From Leishmania mexicana MHOM/GT/2001/U1103 (lineage: Eukaryota; Euglenozoa; Kinetoplastea; Trypanosomatida; Trypanosomatidae): a DNA stretch of 64,000 nt. Each line of letters starts with the position of its first letter. The first letter of the stretch is position 1. The notes under the pieces were generated by a model, which was not told the origin of the DNA, did not search any database, and worked only from the letters and a program-made list of their open reading frames with translations. Position numbers and translations under genes: made by a program. Below, piece by piece: positions 1 to 9,460 of this stretch. Where the stretch lies: the NCBI RefSeq assembly GCF_000234665.1, contig NC_018330.1, forward strand, positions 927,274 to 991,273. Reading direction: 5' to 3'.

Positions 1-1111
1 CGCGGCGTGTGCGCGTGTCTCCGCGCTTCCGCTCGGCTGGCTGCCGTGCTGGGTCCCTTCTCGGTTCGTCACGTTTCACGTGCGTGGTTGTAGATGCTCC
101 TTTTCTGTTCATGGTGGTCTATCGAAGGGTGTGATGGTGGGGCTCGTTGGAGGCGCGGGGCCGGCGGTGCGGTCGTTGGCTCTCTCCCTCTCTCCACTGC
201 CTGCCCTCCCCCGCCCCCCCTCTCTCTCTCCCTACGATGTCCTGTACTAGAAGTGTCCCCTGTATGCCTGTGTCTCGCTGTGTGTCGCCTTGGTGGTGTG
301 TATGTGTGTGGGGTGGGGAGAGGGGAGAGGGAGGGAGGGGGGGGGGCGCCCTCCCCATCCTCGGAGGCGTCTCGTTTCTTGCCGTTTCCCCCCTTCCTCC
401 CTTCACCACTCCGTCCTTTGTAGATTGCGTGCTGAAGCGTATCTGAGCAAACCTCGTTATCACTCCTTTTCCATGACACGCCGTCGGCCAACGCTGCGAC
501 AGCAGTGATGCCCCGCTGTGCTTCCGTTAGGGAGAATCCCTCGAGCGGCCCATGAACGCTGCGGCAGATCTCCCCCCTCTCCTTCTCTTATCCGGCCTTT
601 TCCAGAGGTACTCTTTGGTTGCACGGAGGCGGAGCGAATGTTCGAGCCGGTCATGCGCACGCGTGCGTGTGTGAGTCGAGGAGGGCGCGCTTGTGTGGAA
701 CGTCGCTTTCTTTCTCGCGCTCCGAGTTAAGTTGCACTCCGTGAGCGCGCACTCCCTCTTCCTCTCCGCCGGCTGCTCTCCTTGCACTCTTGCTGGCGGC
801 GCTCTGCGGTGCCCCTCTGAGCGGTGGCTCCGTCCTCGACAAGTTCTCTTCCCCTTCTCCCCCACCTGTTCACCGCGTTCTACACACTCTAACTTGCTCC
901 CCAATCAGAGGTGGGTGGACGAAGTCCCATTCAAGGCTGTGCGTCAAATGGCGCTGAGAGGAGGGCAGAGGAGCTCATCAAGATTCCAACAGACGTATTT
1001 AAGTGCCCCTGAACACAGCCAGACACGCTTGCGCGGGTTTTCCACAGAGGGGGGGGGGCGCATTTTCTTTTCCGCCCCTCCACATCGGGACTGTTGGGTG
1101 CTCCCCTTCTC
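1..1111. other. Intergenic region / 5' UTR upstream of the JAMM gene
   Basis: No credible gene is seen. The stretch has a GT-rich patch (about 270-312), a long G run (about 315-347) and several pyrimidine tracts. A C/T-rich tract at about 844-905 is followed by the first AG at 907-908, a possible spliced-leader acceptor about 200 bases before the ATG at 1112. Open frames here are low-complexity and run on both strands, as expected in GC-rich non-coding trypanosomatid DNA. Confidence 0.6.
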
Positions 1112-2119
1112 ATGAACGTCGCCGACATGTCCAACACGTCCGTTAAGCCCTGTGAGAGTAGGCTGCCGCTGTCGGAGGTGCGGATCAGTGACCAGGTTGT
1201 CCAGAGCTGTCTGCGGCATGCCTTCACGACAGAGGGGGAGGAGGTCATGGGGCTGCTACTGGGCCGCATTGAGGTACAGCCCTCCACAGAGATGCACATG
1301 GACGGCAGTCGCGACGCCGGCCTCCCTGCGAGTCAGGCGGATGGCGCTGTCAATGGCGTCTGCAGCAGTGGTAACGGTACCGCCGTCATCACCGCCGGCG
1401 CAGCGCCTGCGACGCGTTCCTCGGCGGCCAAGCGGGAAAAGGTGGCCTACATTTGGGGGACGCACATCGGGGAGCGTAATGTGCAGCGCAGCGATCGAGT
1501 GGAGATGTCAGCGGAGTCCGTCGCGTCAGCTACTGAAGCGGCAGATCGCATGACGACTGACACAGGAGCGCTTACCTACGTGGTGGGATGGTATCACAGT
1601 CATCCGAGGATTCCAGCCGTGCCGTCGTCCGTGGACTTATGCACGCAGGGGAGGTTTCAGCAGTACATGGAGAGCGGCTGGGTCGGCCTCATTGCGAGCG
1701 TCTTCAACACAGAGGCGAGCATCACCTGCGGCCACTGCACGCTTCACTGCTTCCAGGCGGGGCTGAGCAACGAGCATGTGGAGGTCCCCATGCGTATCGT
1801 TCCACAGTCGGACCTGTTTGCCTCCCTTGACCCTATCGGTGCGCTGACGGACACCACGCCAAGGCTGCTGCAGGCCTTGCAGAAGGAGGTGCGCGACGCG
1901 GTCGCCGCAACGGTGCGGGAAAGCGCGCGCGACGCGGCCACCTCGCGAGCGGCGCGAGGGCTGGCGGAAGTACAACTATTTCAGATCGACCGCCTTGTTG
2001 CGGAGCCGACCCGCAAGGAGCTGGCGCACTGCTCGCTGCCCCTCTTGCGTGCCGAGGTGGCGCGCCTGGAGGCGGCGTTGGCTGAGACCGCGAGAGCCGC
2101 GCCGCCACCTCAGCATTGA
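1112..2119 (+). CDS. BRCC36-like JAMM/MPN+ deubiquitinase
   Basis: 335-residue protein of the MPN+/JAMM metalloprotease family, which cleaves ubiquitin (K63-linked for BRCC36) isopeptide bonds with a zinc ion. The full zinc motif is visible: Glu44 in TEGEEVMGLLLG, then His162 and His164, Ser172 and Asp175 in the HxHx7SxxD motif, followed by GWVGLIASVF. The strand before the motif (RSDRVEMSAE) and the GWYHSHP block read like animal BRCC36 rather than the proteasomal RPN11 or CSN5 branch. A Ser/Ala/Gly-rich insert of about 60 residues (about 50-112) separates the first strand from the rest and is absent from animal BRCC36. The C-terminus is predicted helical, like the BRCC36 helical bundle. The ATG at 1112 was chosen; an in-frame TTG at 1094 is not a likely start. 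The catalytic set is intact, so activity is expected, but no scaffold partner is recognised in the window. Confidence 0.85.
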   Translation: MNVADMSNTSVKPCESRLPLSEVRISDQVVQSCLRHAFTTEGEEVMGLLLGRIEVQPSTEMHMDGSRDAGLPASQADGAVNGVCSSGNGTAVITAGAAPATRSSAAKREKVAYIWGTHIGERNVQRSDRVEMSAESVASATEAADRMTTDTGALTYVVGWYHSHPRIPAVPSSVDLCTQGRFQQYMESGWVGLIASVFNTEASITCGHCTLHCFQAGLSNEHVEVPMRIVPQSDLFASLDPIGALTDTTPRLLQALQKEVRDAVAATVRESARDAATSRAARGLAEVQLFQIDRLVAEPTRKELAHCSLPLLRAEVARLEAALAETARAAPPPQH

Positions 2120-3558
2120 CTGACACGCGTGTAGGCGTGTGCTGCTGCGACGGGGATCGGGGATGGAGGGGGGAGCTGAGAGTCTCACTGCTCCTCTACG
2201 GGTCTGGGCAGACCCGCCGCCCTCTCCTCCTCGTCTTTGCCTGCGCCCTTCGGCATCCAGCAGGATGGGGGTATGTGAACGGCCCCCATGGTGGACAGAA
2301 CAAGCACTCACGGTAACACGCCAGCGGATGAACTAGTCTGCGCGCGTGCTGATTCTCAGTCCATTGCGCAGAGGTCGGTCGAGCTTTTTCCTCCCTGGTG
2401 CGCGCCCTGCAGTGGATGCGTTTTGCGTCGGCACAGCAGGAGTCTCCGCCATGGGTGCCTCCTGCTGCCCTCCCGTCTTGTCTTCCGTGAGCGGGGCAGC
2501 AAGGCCCCTTCCGTGCACTTCTCGCTTCTGTTCAGTTCTCTCGCCGACTGCGCGGGATGTCCGAAGAAAACGCGCACGGGCACACACGGACACCTTGTCA
2601 TAGTCCGCATACAAACGACTCGTGGGGCTGCCATCATCGCGGATGCCACTGCACACGCACACCTCCACCTCCATCTCTCCCTTACAGGGCCTTGTGCTGT
2701 GCTCTTGGGTCTGTCCGCTCTTCCCCCCTCCTGGAGGATGCAGAAAAGTGTCTTGCCCTCTTGTAAGGGGGGCGGGGCGCAGCTATTCCTTCCGGACAGC
2801 TCCCGCCCGCAACAGCGTACGAGTGTGTATGTGTGCGTGTGGGGCGCGGCGGCTCTCTCGCTCTCCTCCTTGTTTTGGTGAGGATGACAACTGGTTTTAC
2901 TACCTTGTCTCTGAGTTCAAGTCAGCCCTAGCCCCCTGCTCAGCCCTCCCCCATCGTACCTGCCACCGAGGTTCGGCACGCTGGGTAAGGGAAGGGTGGG
3001 GTGAGGTGGGGCTTGCATGTGGATAGAAGTCATCCAATGGATAAGCAGCAGCGCTGTAAGGGAGGAGCGCTGAAGCCGGCTTCCCTCCTGCCTGCCGGCA
3101 CCCAACACCTTTGGTAACGATGCCTATAGCAAGCCAGAAGGCGGGGGATGGAACCTCCCCAGTCGATGAGCCCCCTCCCCTCCCCTCCCCTCCGTTCCTT
3201 TCTCCCTCTCCCGCTCTCGCTCTCTGATGCTACGTTAGCGAGGGCAGGAGATACGGGCACGCCTATTCACACACCCACATAGACACACGCACACACAAGC
3301 ATAGATTCAAGCGTCGTCAGCCAACCATACCCGGCTCCGTCTTGTGCCTCTCCTTTTTCTCTCCACAAGTCGGTTGTAGCGGCCTTTCTCGGTTCGCGCC
3401 CGCTGTGCCAGCCCGCTGCGTCGGTATCTGGTGTTTCCACGCTGGCTTGCACGCACGCACCCTTGCCACTCGTCCTGCGCTCGGACGCAGAGAGAGAGAG
3501 AGGAGTCGTTAACGCAGTAGAGGGGTGGGTGGGGAGCGTACGGGAGAGGGGTTGGTGA
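2120..3558. other. Intergenic region
   Basis: No credible gene is seen in about 1.4 kb. It holds scattered C/T tracts, a GT stretch near 2820-2845 and a strong pyrimidine tract at about 3172-3225 ahead of the kinase-like gene. Confidence 0.6.
3172..3238 (+). promoter_or_regulatory. Candidate trans-splice acceptor (polypyrimidine tract plus AG)
   Basis: A long C/T-rich run (about 3172-3225) is followed by the AG at 3237-3238 as the first clear acceptor. In trypanosomatids this arrangement directs spliced-leader addition. It would give a 5' UTR of about 320 bases for the kinase-like gene at 3559. Position inferred by eye. Confidence 0.4.
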
Positions 3559-6500
3559 ATGGACTCCACCACAGCAGCTGCGGAGAGGGCAGGCTCTTCG
3601 GGGCTCTCAGCTTCTCTGTCACTCACCACCACACATTCATCGACTACATCCACGGCGCATGAGGCCCTGCGGCAGGCCAGGTCGTTTTTCCAGAGCAGCC
3701 GTGCTGCGCCCAGTGCCTCCTCTTCTGCCAACCTCAGCTCAGGCCATACCGAGTCCAGCCCAGGCCCATCGCTTGACTCGCAGTTGTTATGGGGACATGG
3801 CGGCAATATTGGGGCTTTCCACACCACATGCGCGGCAGAAGTTCACGGACGTGGCACCGATACGACCCGTCCCAGCTGCCGCAGTGTGTGTAGCAGTAGC
3901 ACCAACAGGGCCACGTGCAGTCGAGGTGTCAGCAGCAGCAGCGGCGGGCTGACGAGGACGTCTGGCGGCGGCGCTGTGGCCTGCCTTTCTCTGACATCTG
4001 CCTGCACGAGCCACAGCGGGGCATCACTGGAAAACGAGCGGTCTTTGGCACGCGGGTGTTGCACTTCTCCTCCCGATGCAGATCCACGGCTCTCCTCCTT
4101 CTCCAGTAGTCTTGCACGCCACGGCTCTGGGTCACCGTCCACTCCATCCTCAACTGCACACTCTCCAGACGCACAGCCGCCAGTGTCGGCGGCGTTGCCG
4201 CTCGCATTGTCCTCTGAGCGCATTCGACAGTGCCAGCTGCAGGATGAGAAAGCAAGTGCAGCCCAGGAACAGGTGCAGCAGCAGCAGCAGCACGTGCGCT
4301 TCAGCGTGCCAATGGTGACCCTAGAGACGTCCGCGTCTCCTAACCCTGCCAAGGCGTCTGTGTCTGCGAGACCGCCCTCGCAGATCGCAGCCTCAGATCA
4401 GACCGCTCTGGAGCTGCTTCAAGATCTCTCCTACGCGGAGGTGCAAGAGGCCCAGGAGTGGCTTGCTAGGGCCGGAAGGGCCAAGCAGGCGTGGGTCGTT
4501 TCACCGTCTGGCCATCTCGTGCGGCCGACAGAGACCATTGCTGCCGACCTACCCATGAACGAGAGCGGCGACACAGCAGCTGCGCTGCTGGAAGCAGCAC
4601 CGGTTTCGCTGGACGCGGCGGCTAACCTGCGCTTTTCTCAGTTTTTTCGCGCGTCACTGATGGAGGAGGACAGCGATGACGCCATCATGAGCGATGGTGG
4701 GTGCGGCGCCGTCCACGGAGGAGCGGGGAAAGGCGTGAACATGAGAGAAGCGGTGGAGATGCCAAGGAAGGGCGACGTGAGGCACCGCATCGGGCCCACG
4801 CCTTCCTGGGGCGAAGCTGCGCCGCGCAGTTGCCAATATGGTGACACATTCCCGTCGCCTTGGCCCTACGTTGTCAGCAACTTCGATGGGCCGGGTGCTG
4901 AAGTGGAGGTGGAGAAGGGGGATGAGGACGACCTCACTGATTCTCCCATGACGGGCGTGTCGCCGTCGAGTCCGCACCTACACCGCACCAGCGTTGATAC
5001 TGATGGTAAGGCTCCTGCTCCTCTGCCTGATCCGTTCGTTTTTATTTCTCCATCCGCTTCGGGGGCCAACGCCAAGTGTACACTGGTCTGGCCTGCCTCG
5101 CCACTGCTGGCGGAGAGAGACTCCAGCACCCCGGCGCGGCGCTCCCTGTCACCAGCCACCGCTGCGAGGCGGTGGTCGCTATCGGGCTTTGATATCGGGC
5201 GCCGTATCGGGCATGGGCACTCCGGCAAGACGTTCCTTGCGCGGGAAAAGCGCAGCAAAGTCGTCGTGGCGCTCAAAGTTTTCAACGACGACTACGCCCA
5301 GCGCCACGACGGCGGGGCGAGTATGTTCGAGCGTGCGATGCGACTACAGGCAGCGGCAGGACGGCACTGCCCGCACATTGTAAAGCTCTATGCGTTCTTC
5401 ACAGATGCGCGACGCTGCTACGCTGCGCTGGAGTACGCGGACGCTGGTGACCTCGCCAGTCACCTCCTTCGCCAGCCGCGCCAACGCCTGCCGGAGGCGC
5501 ATGCCCAGGTCATTGTGTACCACGTGGCGCTGGCACTGCGGCACTTGCACGAGCAACGCGTTGTGCACCGCGCTGTGACGATGCGCAACGTGCTACTGCG
5601 CTGCAGCGAGGCGGGAATGACCGTCAAACTCGGCGACTTCGCATCCGCCGTGCAGCTGCCCAACGGGTGCGCTCGCTGGCTCGGCGAGCTCGGCGGCTCC
5701 CATGATGGGGGGCGGTCGCTGGAGTACGCGGCACCGGAGGTCGTTTGCGGCCGCGGATGGTCGTTCAAGTCGGACATGTGGGCACTCGGTATCCTTGTGT
5801 TCGAGATGGTCTGCGGCTACCACCCCTTCGACCACGTTTCCACGGCTGAGATGAAGCGGCTCGTTTGCAGCGGTGCCGCCTGCCACTCGCCGCATGCGCT
5901 GTCGCACACCGGCATGTCCTTTGTGCGGTCACTGGTATGCGTCGATGAGGCAGCGCGCAGCAGCGCCGCGACGGCACTGACGCACCCGTTTTTAAGTGGT
6001 ATTGCCGCCGCCGCCACCACGGCTGCTGCGGCGAGCGCCATGCAGGGCGCGGGAGCAAGTGGCCGCACAGAATCTGCCGGGCCGGCTGCCCAGGCGACGC
6101 CGGCGAGCGTCGCCGTTGCCGACGAGTCGCGCATGGGTGCGATGCCGCTGCCTATCAGTCGTGACTTGTCGAGCACGTTCTCGCTCGCTGCAGTGCTGGC
6201 CGACACAGAGGCCAACTACGGCAGCGACGGAGGCCACAGCCAGGCGACGGCTGCCATGACGACAGGCACAAAAACTGCCATCCGCTGCGCGGACGCTGTT
6301 CTGGCCTCTCCGGCGCCGAGGGACGACACCCCGTACGCGCGGTGCGGCGGAAACCCATCCGTCAACTCTATCACGACGACGTCTTCATCGCCGACCGTCA
6401 TCACCTTTTCCACTGCCCAGCGCGTCACCGGGACAACAAGGCGTGCACATGGTGCGCCATGGCACACAGCGGATGCGGTCGCTCCAGTGGCGTCTCTGTC

Positions 6501-7434
6501 GTCCACCAGCTCTCCTGGCCCCTTGATGTCCTTCGCGCGTCTGACGCACCCCTGTCAGAGCACTGCGCTGCCGTCCGCGGTGACTCTGTCGACCTCCTCG
6601 CTCTTTGGCGCCCTGGGCAGCGAGGAAGCGGATACGAGTTTGGGCCGCCGGCCGAGCGCCACGAGTCTCAGGTCTCCTGGAAACGCCAGCCGCCACAGCC
6701 CGACGACGACCCTCAGCGACATGTCGGCCAGCGTGCTCTCCACGACACGAACGCCAACTACCCTTGCGTCGGAGGCAGCTAAGGCTACCGGAGGTGCGTT
6801 CACAGACAGCTGTGCGCCTGAGAGTGTGCTCAGCGCCAGCTTTAAGAGCTGCAACACGCACAATCCGCACCATCTTTACTCCCAGCAGCATCACGCCCGC
6901 CACGGTCAGCAGCACGAGCAGCATGAGACCCCGGCAGCACATAGCGCTGTGGGAACGGCGCGTAGCGTTGAGAGAAGGTACAGTGAGGACACTCGAGGGG
7001 ACTGCTCCGTAACCGTCAGCAGCTTGACGTCACGCCCGTCGTGTGGCGCGCGCACGGAGTGGGCCACCGAGGATGCAGAGGTGTCTGTATCATCCTTGAC
7101 GTTCTCATCGTCGTCCTCCATGGGCGCGACGGCTCCTCAAACAAGCTTTCCCACCCGTACCGCAGACGCGCCTCCGCGTCAGCTGACTGGCCACATGGCA
7201 TCGTTGATGGCAACCAGCGGCGCGCTGGAGGCAGAGCGGTTGCCGCTGACCGGCCGACTGACCTCCTCGACCATCACTGTGGCAAGCGTCAGAGGGGCAC
7301 CTGGTGCACCCAAGGCAGCAGTCACATCATCACACGCGAGGGGGCCGAGGTCCGGAGCGAAAAGGCTCAGCAAGAGCTCGGCGTGCTCGCTGCGACTCGC
7401 CTTTGAAACGCTGAGCGACGAGGACAGCTGGTGA
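3559..7434 (+). CDS. Giant Ser/Thr-rich protein with degenerate kinase domain (predicted pseudokinase)
   Basis: 1291-residue protein. A Ser/Thr/Ala-rich N-terminal half (1-535, with a short Gln run near residues 240-244) precedes a protein-kinase fold at about 540-812, then a long Ser/Thr-rich tail. The fold has a glycine loop (GHGHSG), the VALK lysine (Lys573), an APE motif (YAAPEVV) and the DMWALG segment. The catalytic loop is broken: HRD is His670-Arg671-Ala672, the loop lysine is Thr674, and DFG is Asp693-Phe694-Ala695. The catalytic aspartate is lost while the ATP-site lysine and the metal-binding aspartate remain. This suggests a pseudokinase scaffold or regulator that may still bind nucleotide. 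The frame is intact over 3.9 kb with a good ATG, so this is not a decayed gene. The kinase family cannot be assigned by eye. Confidence 0.85.
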   Translation: MDSTTAAAERAGSSGLSASLSLTTTHSSTTSTAHEALRQARSFFQSSRAAPSASSSANLSSGHTESSPGPSLDSQLLWGHGGNIGAFHTTCAAEVHGRGTDTTRPSCRSVCSSSTNRATCSRGVSSSSGGLTRTSGGGAVACLSLTSACTSHSGASLENERSLARGCCTSPPDADPRLSSFSSSLARHGSGSPSTPSSTAHSPDAQPPVSAALPLALSSERIRQCQLQDEKASAAQEQVQQQQQHVRFSVPMVTLETSASPNPAKASVSARPPSQIAASDQTALELLQDLSYAEVQEAQEWLARAGRAKQAWVVSPSGHLVRPTETIAADLPMNESGDTAAALLEAAPVSLDAAANLRFSQFFRASLMEEDSDDAIMSDGGCGAVHGGAGKGVNMREAVEMPRKGDVRHRIGPTPSWGEAAPRSCQYGDTFPSPWPYVVSNFDGPGAEVEVEKGDEDDLTDSPMTGVSPSSPHLHRTSVDTDGKAPAPLPDPFVFISPSASGANAKCTLVWPASPLLAERDSSTPARRSLSPATAARRWSLSGFDIGRRIGHGHSGKTFLAREKRSKVVVALKVFNDDYAQRHDGGASMFERAMRLQAAAGRHCPHIVKLYAFFTDARRCYAALEYADAGDLASHLLRQPRQRLPEAHAQVIVYHVALALRHLHEQRVVHRAVTMRNVLLRCSEAGMTVKLGDFASAVQLPNGCARWLGELGGSHDGGRSLEYAAPEVVCGRGWSFKSDMWALGILVFEMVCGYHPFDHVSTAEMKRLVCSGAACHSPHALSHTGMSFVRSLVCVDEAARSSAATALTHPFLSGIAAAATTAAAASAMQGAGASGRTESAGPAAQATPASVAVADESRMGAMPLPISRDLSSTFSLAAVLADTEANYGSDGGHSQATAAMTTGTKTAIRCADAVLASPAPRDDTPYARCGGNPSVNSITTTSSSPTVITFSTAQRVTGTTRRAHGAPWHTADAVAPVASLSSTSSPGPLMSFARLTHPCQSTALPSAVTLSTSSLFGALGSEEADTSLGRRPSATSLRSPGNASRHSPTTTLSDMSASVLSTTRTPTTLASEAAKATGGAFTDSCAPESVLSASFKSCNTHNPHHLYSQQHHARHGQQHEQHETPAAHSAVGTARSVERRYSEDTRGDCSVTVSSLTSRPSCGARTEWATEDAEVSVSSLTFSSSSSMGATAPQTSFPTRTADAPPRQLTGHMASLMATSGALEAERLPLTGRLTSSTITVASVRGAPGAPKAAVTSSHARGPRSGAKRLSKSSACSLRLAFETLSDEDSW

Positions 7435-8117
7435 GTGGCGGGTGAACGGAGCCTGCTTGCGACTCATGGGCGACCGTTTCATGTGGTGGCAAGCTCCCCT
7501 CCTCCCCTTCCTCACTCGACCGCCCGCTCCTGCTGCTGCTTCCTGTTCCTGCCGAGCCACGCACCATTCAATTGACGGCGCCCTCCGCGATGGTAGCTGC
7601 GTTGTCGCACCGGTTCTGCTTGGCCGATACACGTCTCCCTTTCATGTCGCCACGATTAGCGCTTCTTCGCTTGTGCGTCTTCCTCCGCTGCGTGTCCGCT
7701 GTCTTGCCTTGCCTGCTCGTCGTACTGTGCACGCGGAGAGTGAGCGTGACGCGCAACGGGCATAAACGCTGCGGCGCATGCAGCGGGGGGGGGACCGCGT
7801 ATCCCCAACACGGCGTTTTGCGATCGGAGATGAATGCTGCCGTCGCGTGTGTCGCCCTTCTCCTGACGTGAAACGGTGGTGCTGTGCGCCGAGGAAGACC
7901 TCCCCTTCCTCACCGTCTGCGTGGGGCGTGTGCAGCCAGGTCGGGCTCATGTTCGCTCATCCAACCATTCGCCTTCTTCACTATCCACACCTCATTGTGC
8001 TCTCCATGTGTACCTCCTCTCTCAGCGTCACGTGCTCGGGTGTCTGCCGCCATCTGCTGCTGTGTTCTGTGGCTGTGACAGCACAGCACGTACCCTATCG
8101 CAGGCAGACACAGAGAG
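7435..8117. other. Intergenic region
   Basis: No credible gene. It contains C/T-rich stretches, including a tract just before the AG at 8024-8025, a plausible spliced-leader acceptor about 90 bases before the next ATG. Confidence 0.55.
7961..8025 (+). promoter_or_regulatory. Candidate trans-splice acceptor for the RRM-like gene
   Basis: A C/T-rich run (about 7965-8023) ends in CTCAG, with the AG at 8024-8025, 92 bases before the ATG at 8118. Inferred from the usual polypyrimidine/AG arrangement. Confidence 0.4.
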
Positions 8118-8783
8118 ATGCCACTAGACTTGGTAGGCAAGCTGCACCGCACCGTGTACATCACGGATTGCCCAGAGGACTCACAAGAGGACCTGCTGCA
8201 CATGCTGCTGAAGCGGTGCGGCGCGATTGAGGCGTGGGACGCTGTCGATGGCCGGGTCATTGTGGTTTTTCAGAGCATGAACAGTGTCAGCAACGCCCTC
8301 ACCTTCCACGGTATGTCCTTTGTGGACTTGACAAGAAAGATCTGTGTGTGGAAAGCCACAGACGCGCCACCGGTGGAGGCAACACATCAGCTGTCCATCC
8401 AAGGAGGCTCTGCCACCGCGGATGCGGCTCCGATGGAGGCCGCATCAGCCGAGGAGGAGGACACCCGTCGAGCACAGCGGAAGGAGCGGCGCGCTGCACT
8501 GCAGCAGATCCTGAATAGCGGGGCGGCAGACCTTGTCGACACTTCCTCGCTGGAGGGTCGGCGAGCAAAGATGACGGAGCTGTGCTACCGACAGCTCAAG
8601 GCCCTTTGCGTGCTCTCTGCTGCCGCAGCGAAGGATGCGAGGGCGGAGCTGGAGGAGAAGAAGGAGAACCTTGCACGATTGCAAAGCCTGATCCGCACTC
8701 AAGAGGCAGCGGCCAAACGACAACGGGAGGGGTCGGCTGAGGTGGGCGAGGGAGAGCCGGCGAGGGCGAGGCGCCGTGTGTAG
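8118..8783 (+). CDS. RRM-like RNA-binding protein with C-terminal coiled coil
   Basis: 221-residue protein. Residues about 12-78 fit an RNA recognition motif: a first strand TVYITDCP, a helix EDLLHMLLKRCG, a strand RVIVVF at the RNP1 position and a second helix SNALTFHG. The RNP1 position lacks the usual aromatic/glycine pattern, so RNA binding is inferred and may be altered. The C-terminal half is charged and probably a coiled coil (about 165-205), ending in a basic, Arg-rich tail. Many trypanosomatid RRM proteins act in mRNA stability, but no specific target or partner can be read here. Start at the first ATG after a likely splice site. Confidence 0.7.
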   Translation: MPLDLVGKLHRTVYITDCPEDSQEDLLHMLLKRCGAIEAWDAVDGRVIVVFQSMNSVSNALTFHGMSFVDLTRKICVWKATDAPPVEATHQLSIQGGSATADAAPMEAASAEEEDTRRAQRKERRAALQQILNSGAADLVDTSSLEGRRAKMTELCYRQLKALCVLSAAAAKDARAELEEKKENLARLQSLIRTQEAAAKRQREGSAEVGEGEPARARRRV

Positions 8784-9460
8784 ACAACCTCGCCTTCTTG
8801 TTTCTTACCGGCGTGCCGCTTTGGTGACGGAGACATCAGATGAGATGTGGTGGAGCGAGATGATGATAGTCTCCGGGTGCCGGGGTGTCCTCACGGCATG
8901 GAGGGCTACGTGACACGTTGAGCACCGCAAGGCAAAGATACTGCGCCAGGGTTGCGATGGAGAGACGGCGCGCTTGCGTGTCTTTGTAGCCGTGCATGTG
9001 TCGCCCTGAAGGGGGAGAAAAGGGGAAGAGGCAAAACCGCGACCGCAGCATGGACTGCAACGGAAAACCGCCCGCGCACTTCCTCGCCTGCTGTCACGTA
9101 GCAGGAACACATCTCTCTGCCGTTTCTGCAGAGGGGCTTTGCATTTCTCTGCGATTGTCTTCCTCTCATGTTGCGGTCACCACCGCCGTCTTCCTCCTCT
9201 CCTCCTGTTTCTGCACACACGCGTGTTCATCACAACGCCAAAGCTCTTCTTTACGTGTGTGGGCCTGTGCGCGTGCGGCGGTGACTCCCCGGCCCGCTCC
9301 CTCTCTCTCTCCCCCAGTCGCAACGTGGACGACGACTGGCGCGCAGGCAAGAGAAGCTTGTGTGGTACCATTCCCCAATCGCTTTGCATCTTGTTGCTGT
9401 TGCCGTGGGAAGAGGCGTCCTGCATGACGTACTGGACTCACCTCCCCCCTCCCCGCAATC
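8784..9460. other. Intergenic region
   Basis: No credible gene. It ends in a CT-repeat tract (about 9297-9315) and AG at 9316-9317 before the next gene. Confidence 0.55.
9290..9317 (+). promoter_or_regulatory. Candidate trans-splice acceptor for the gene at 9461
   Basis: A strong C/T run is followed directly by AG at 9316-9317, 144 bases before the ATG at 9461. This is one of the cleanest polypyrimidine/AG pairs in the window. Confidence 0.45.

Noticed and set aside
2288..2881. 197-codon open frame between the JAMM gene and the pseudokinase
   Set aside because: Low-complexity, no domain, lies in UTR-like sequence with GT and C/T tracts.
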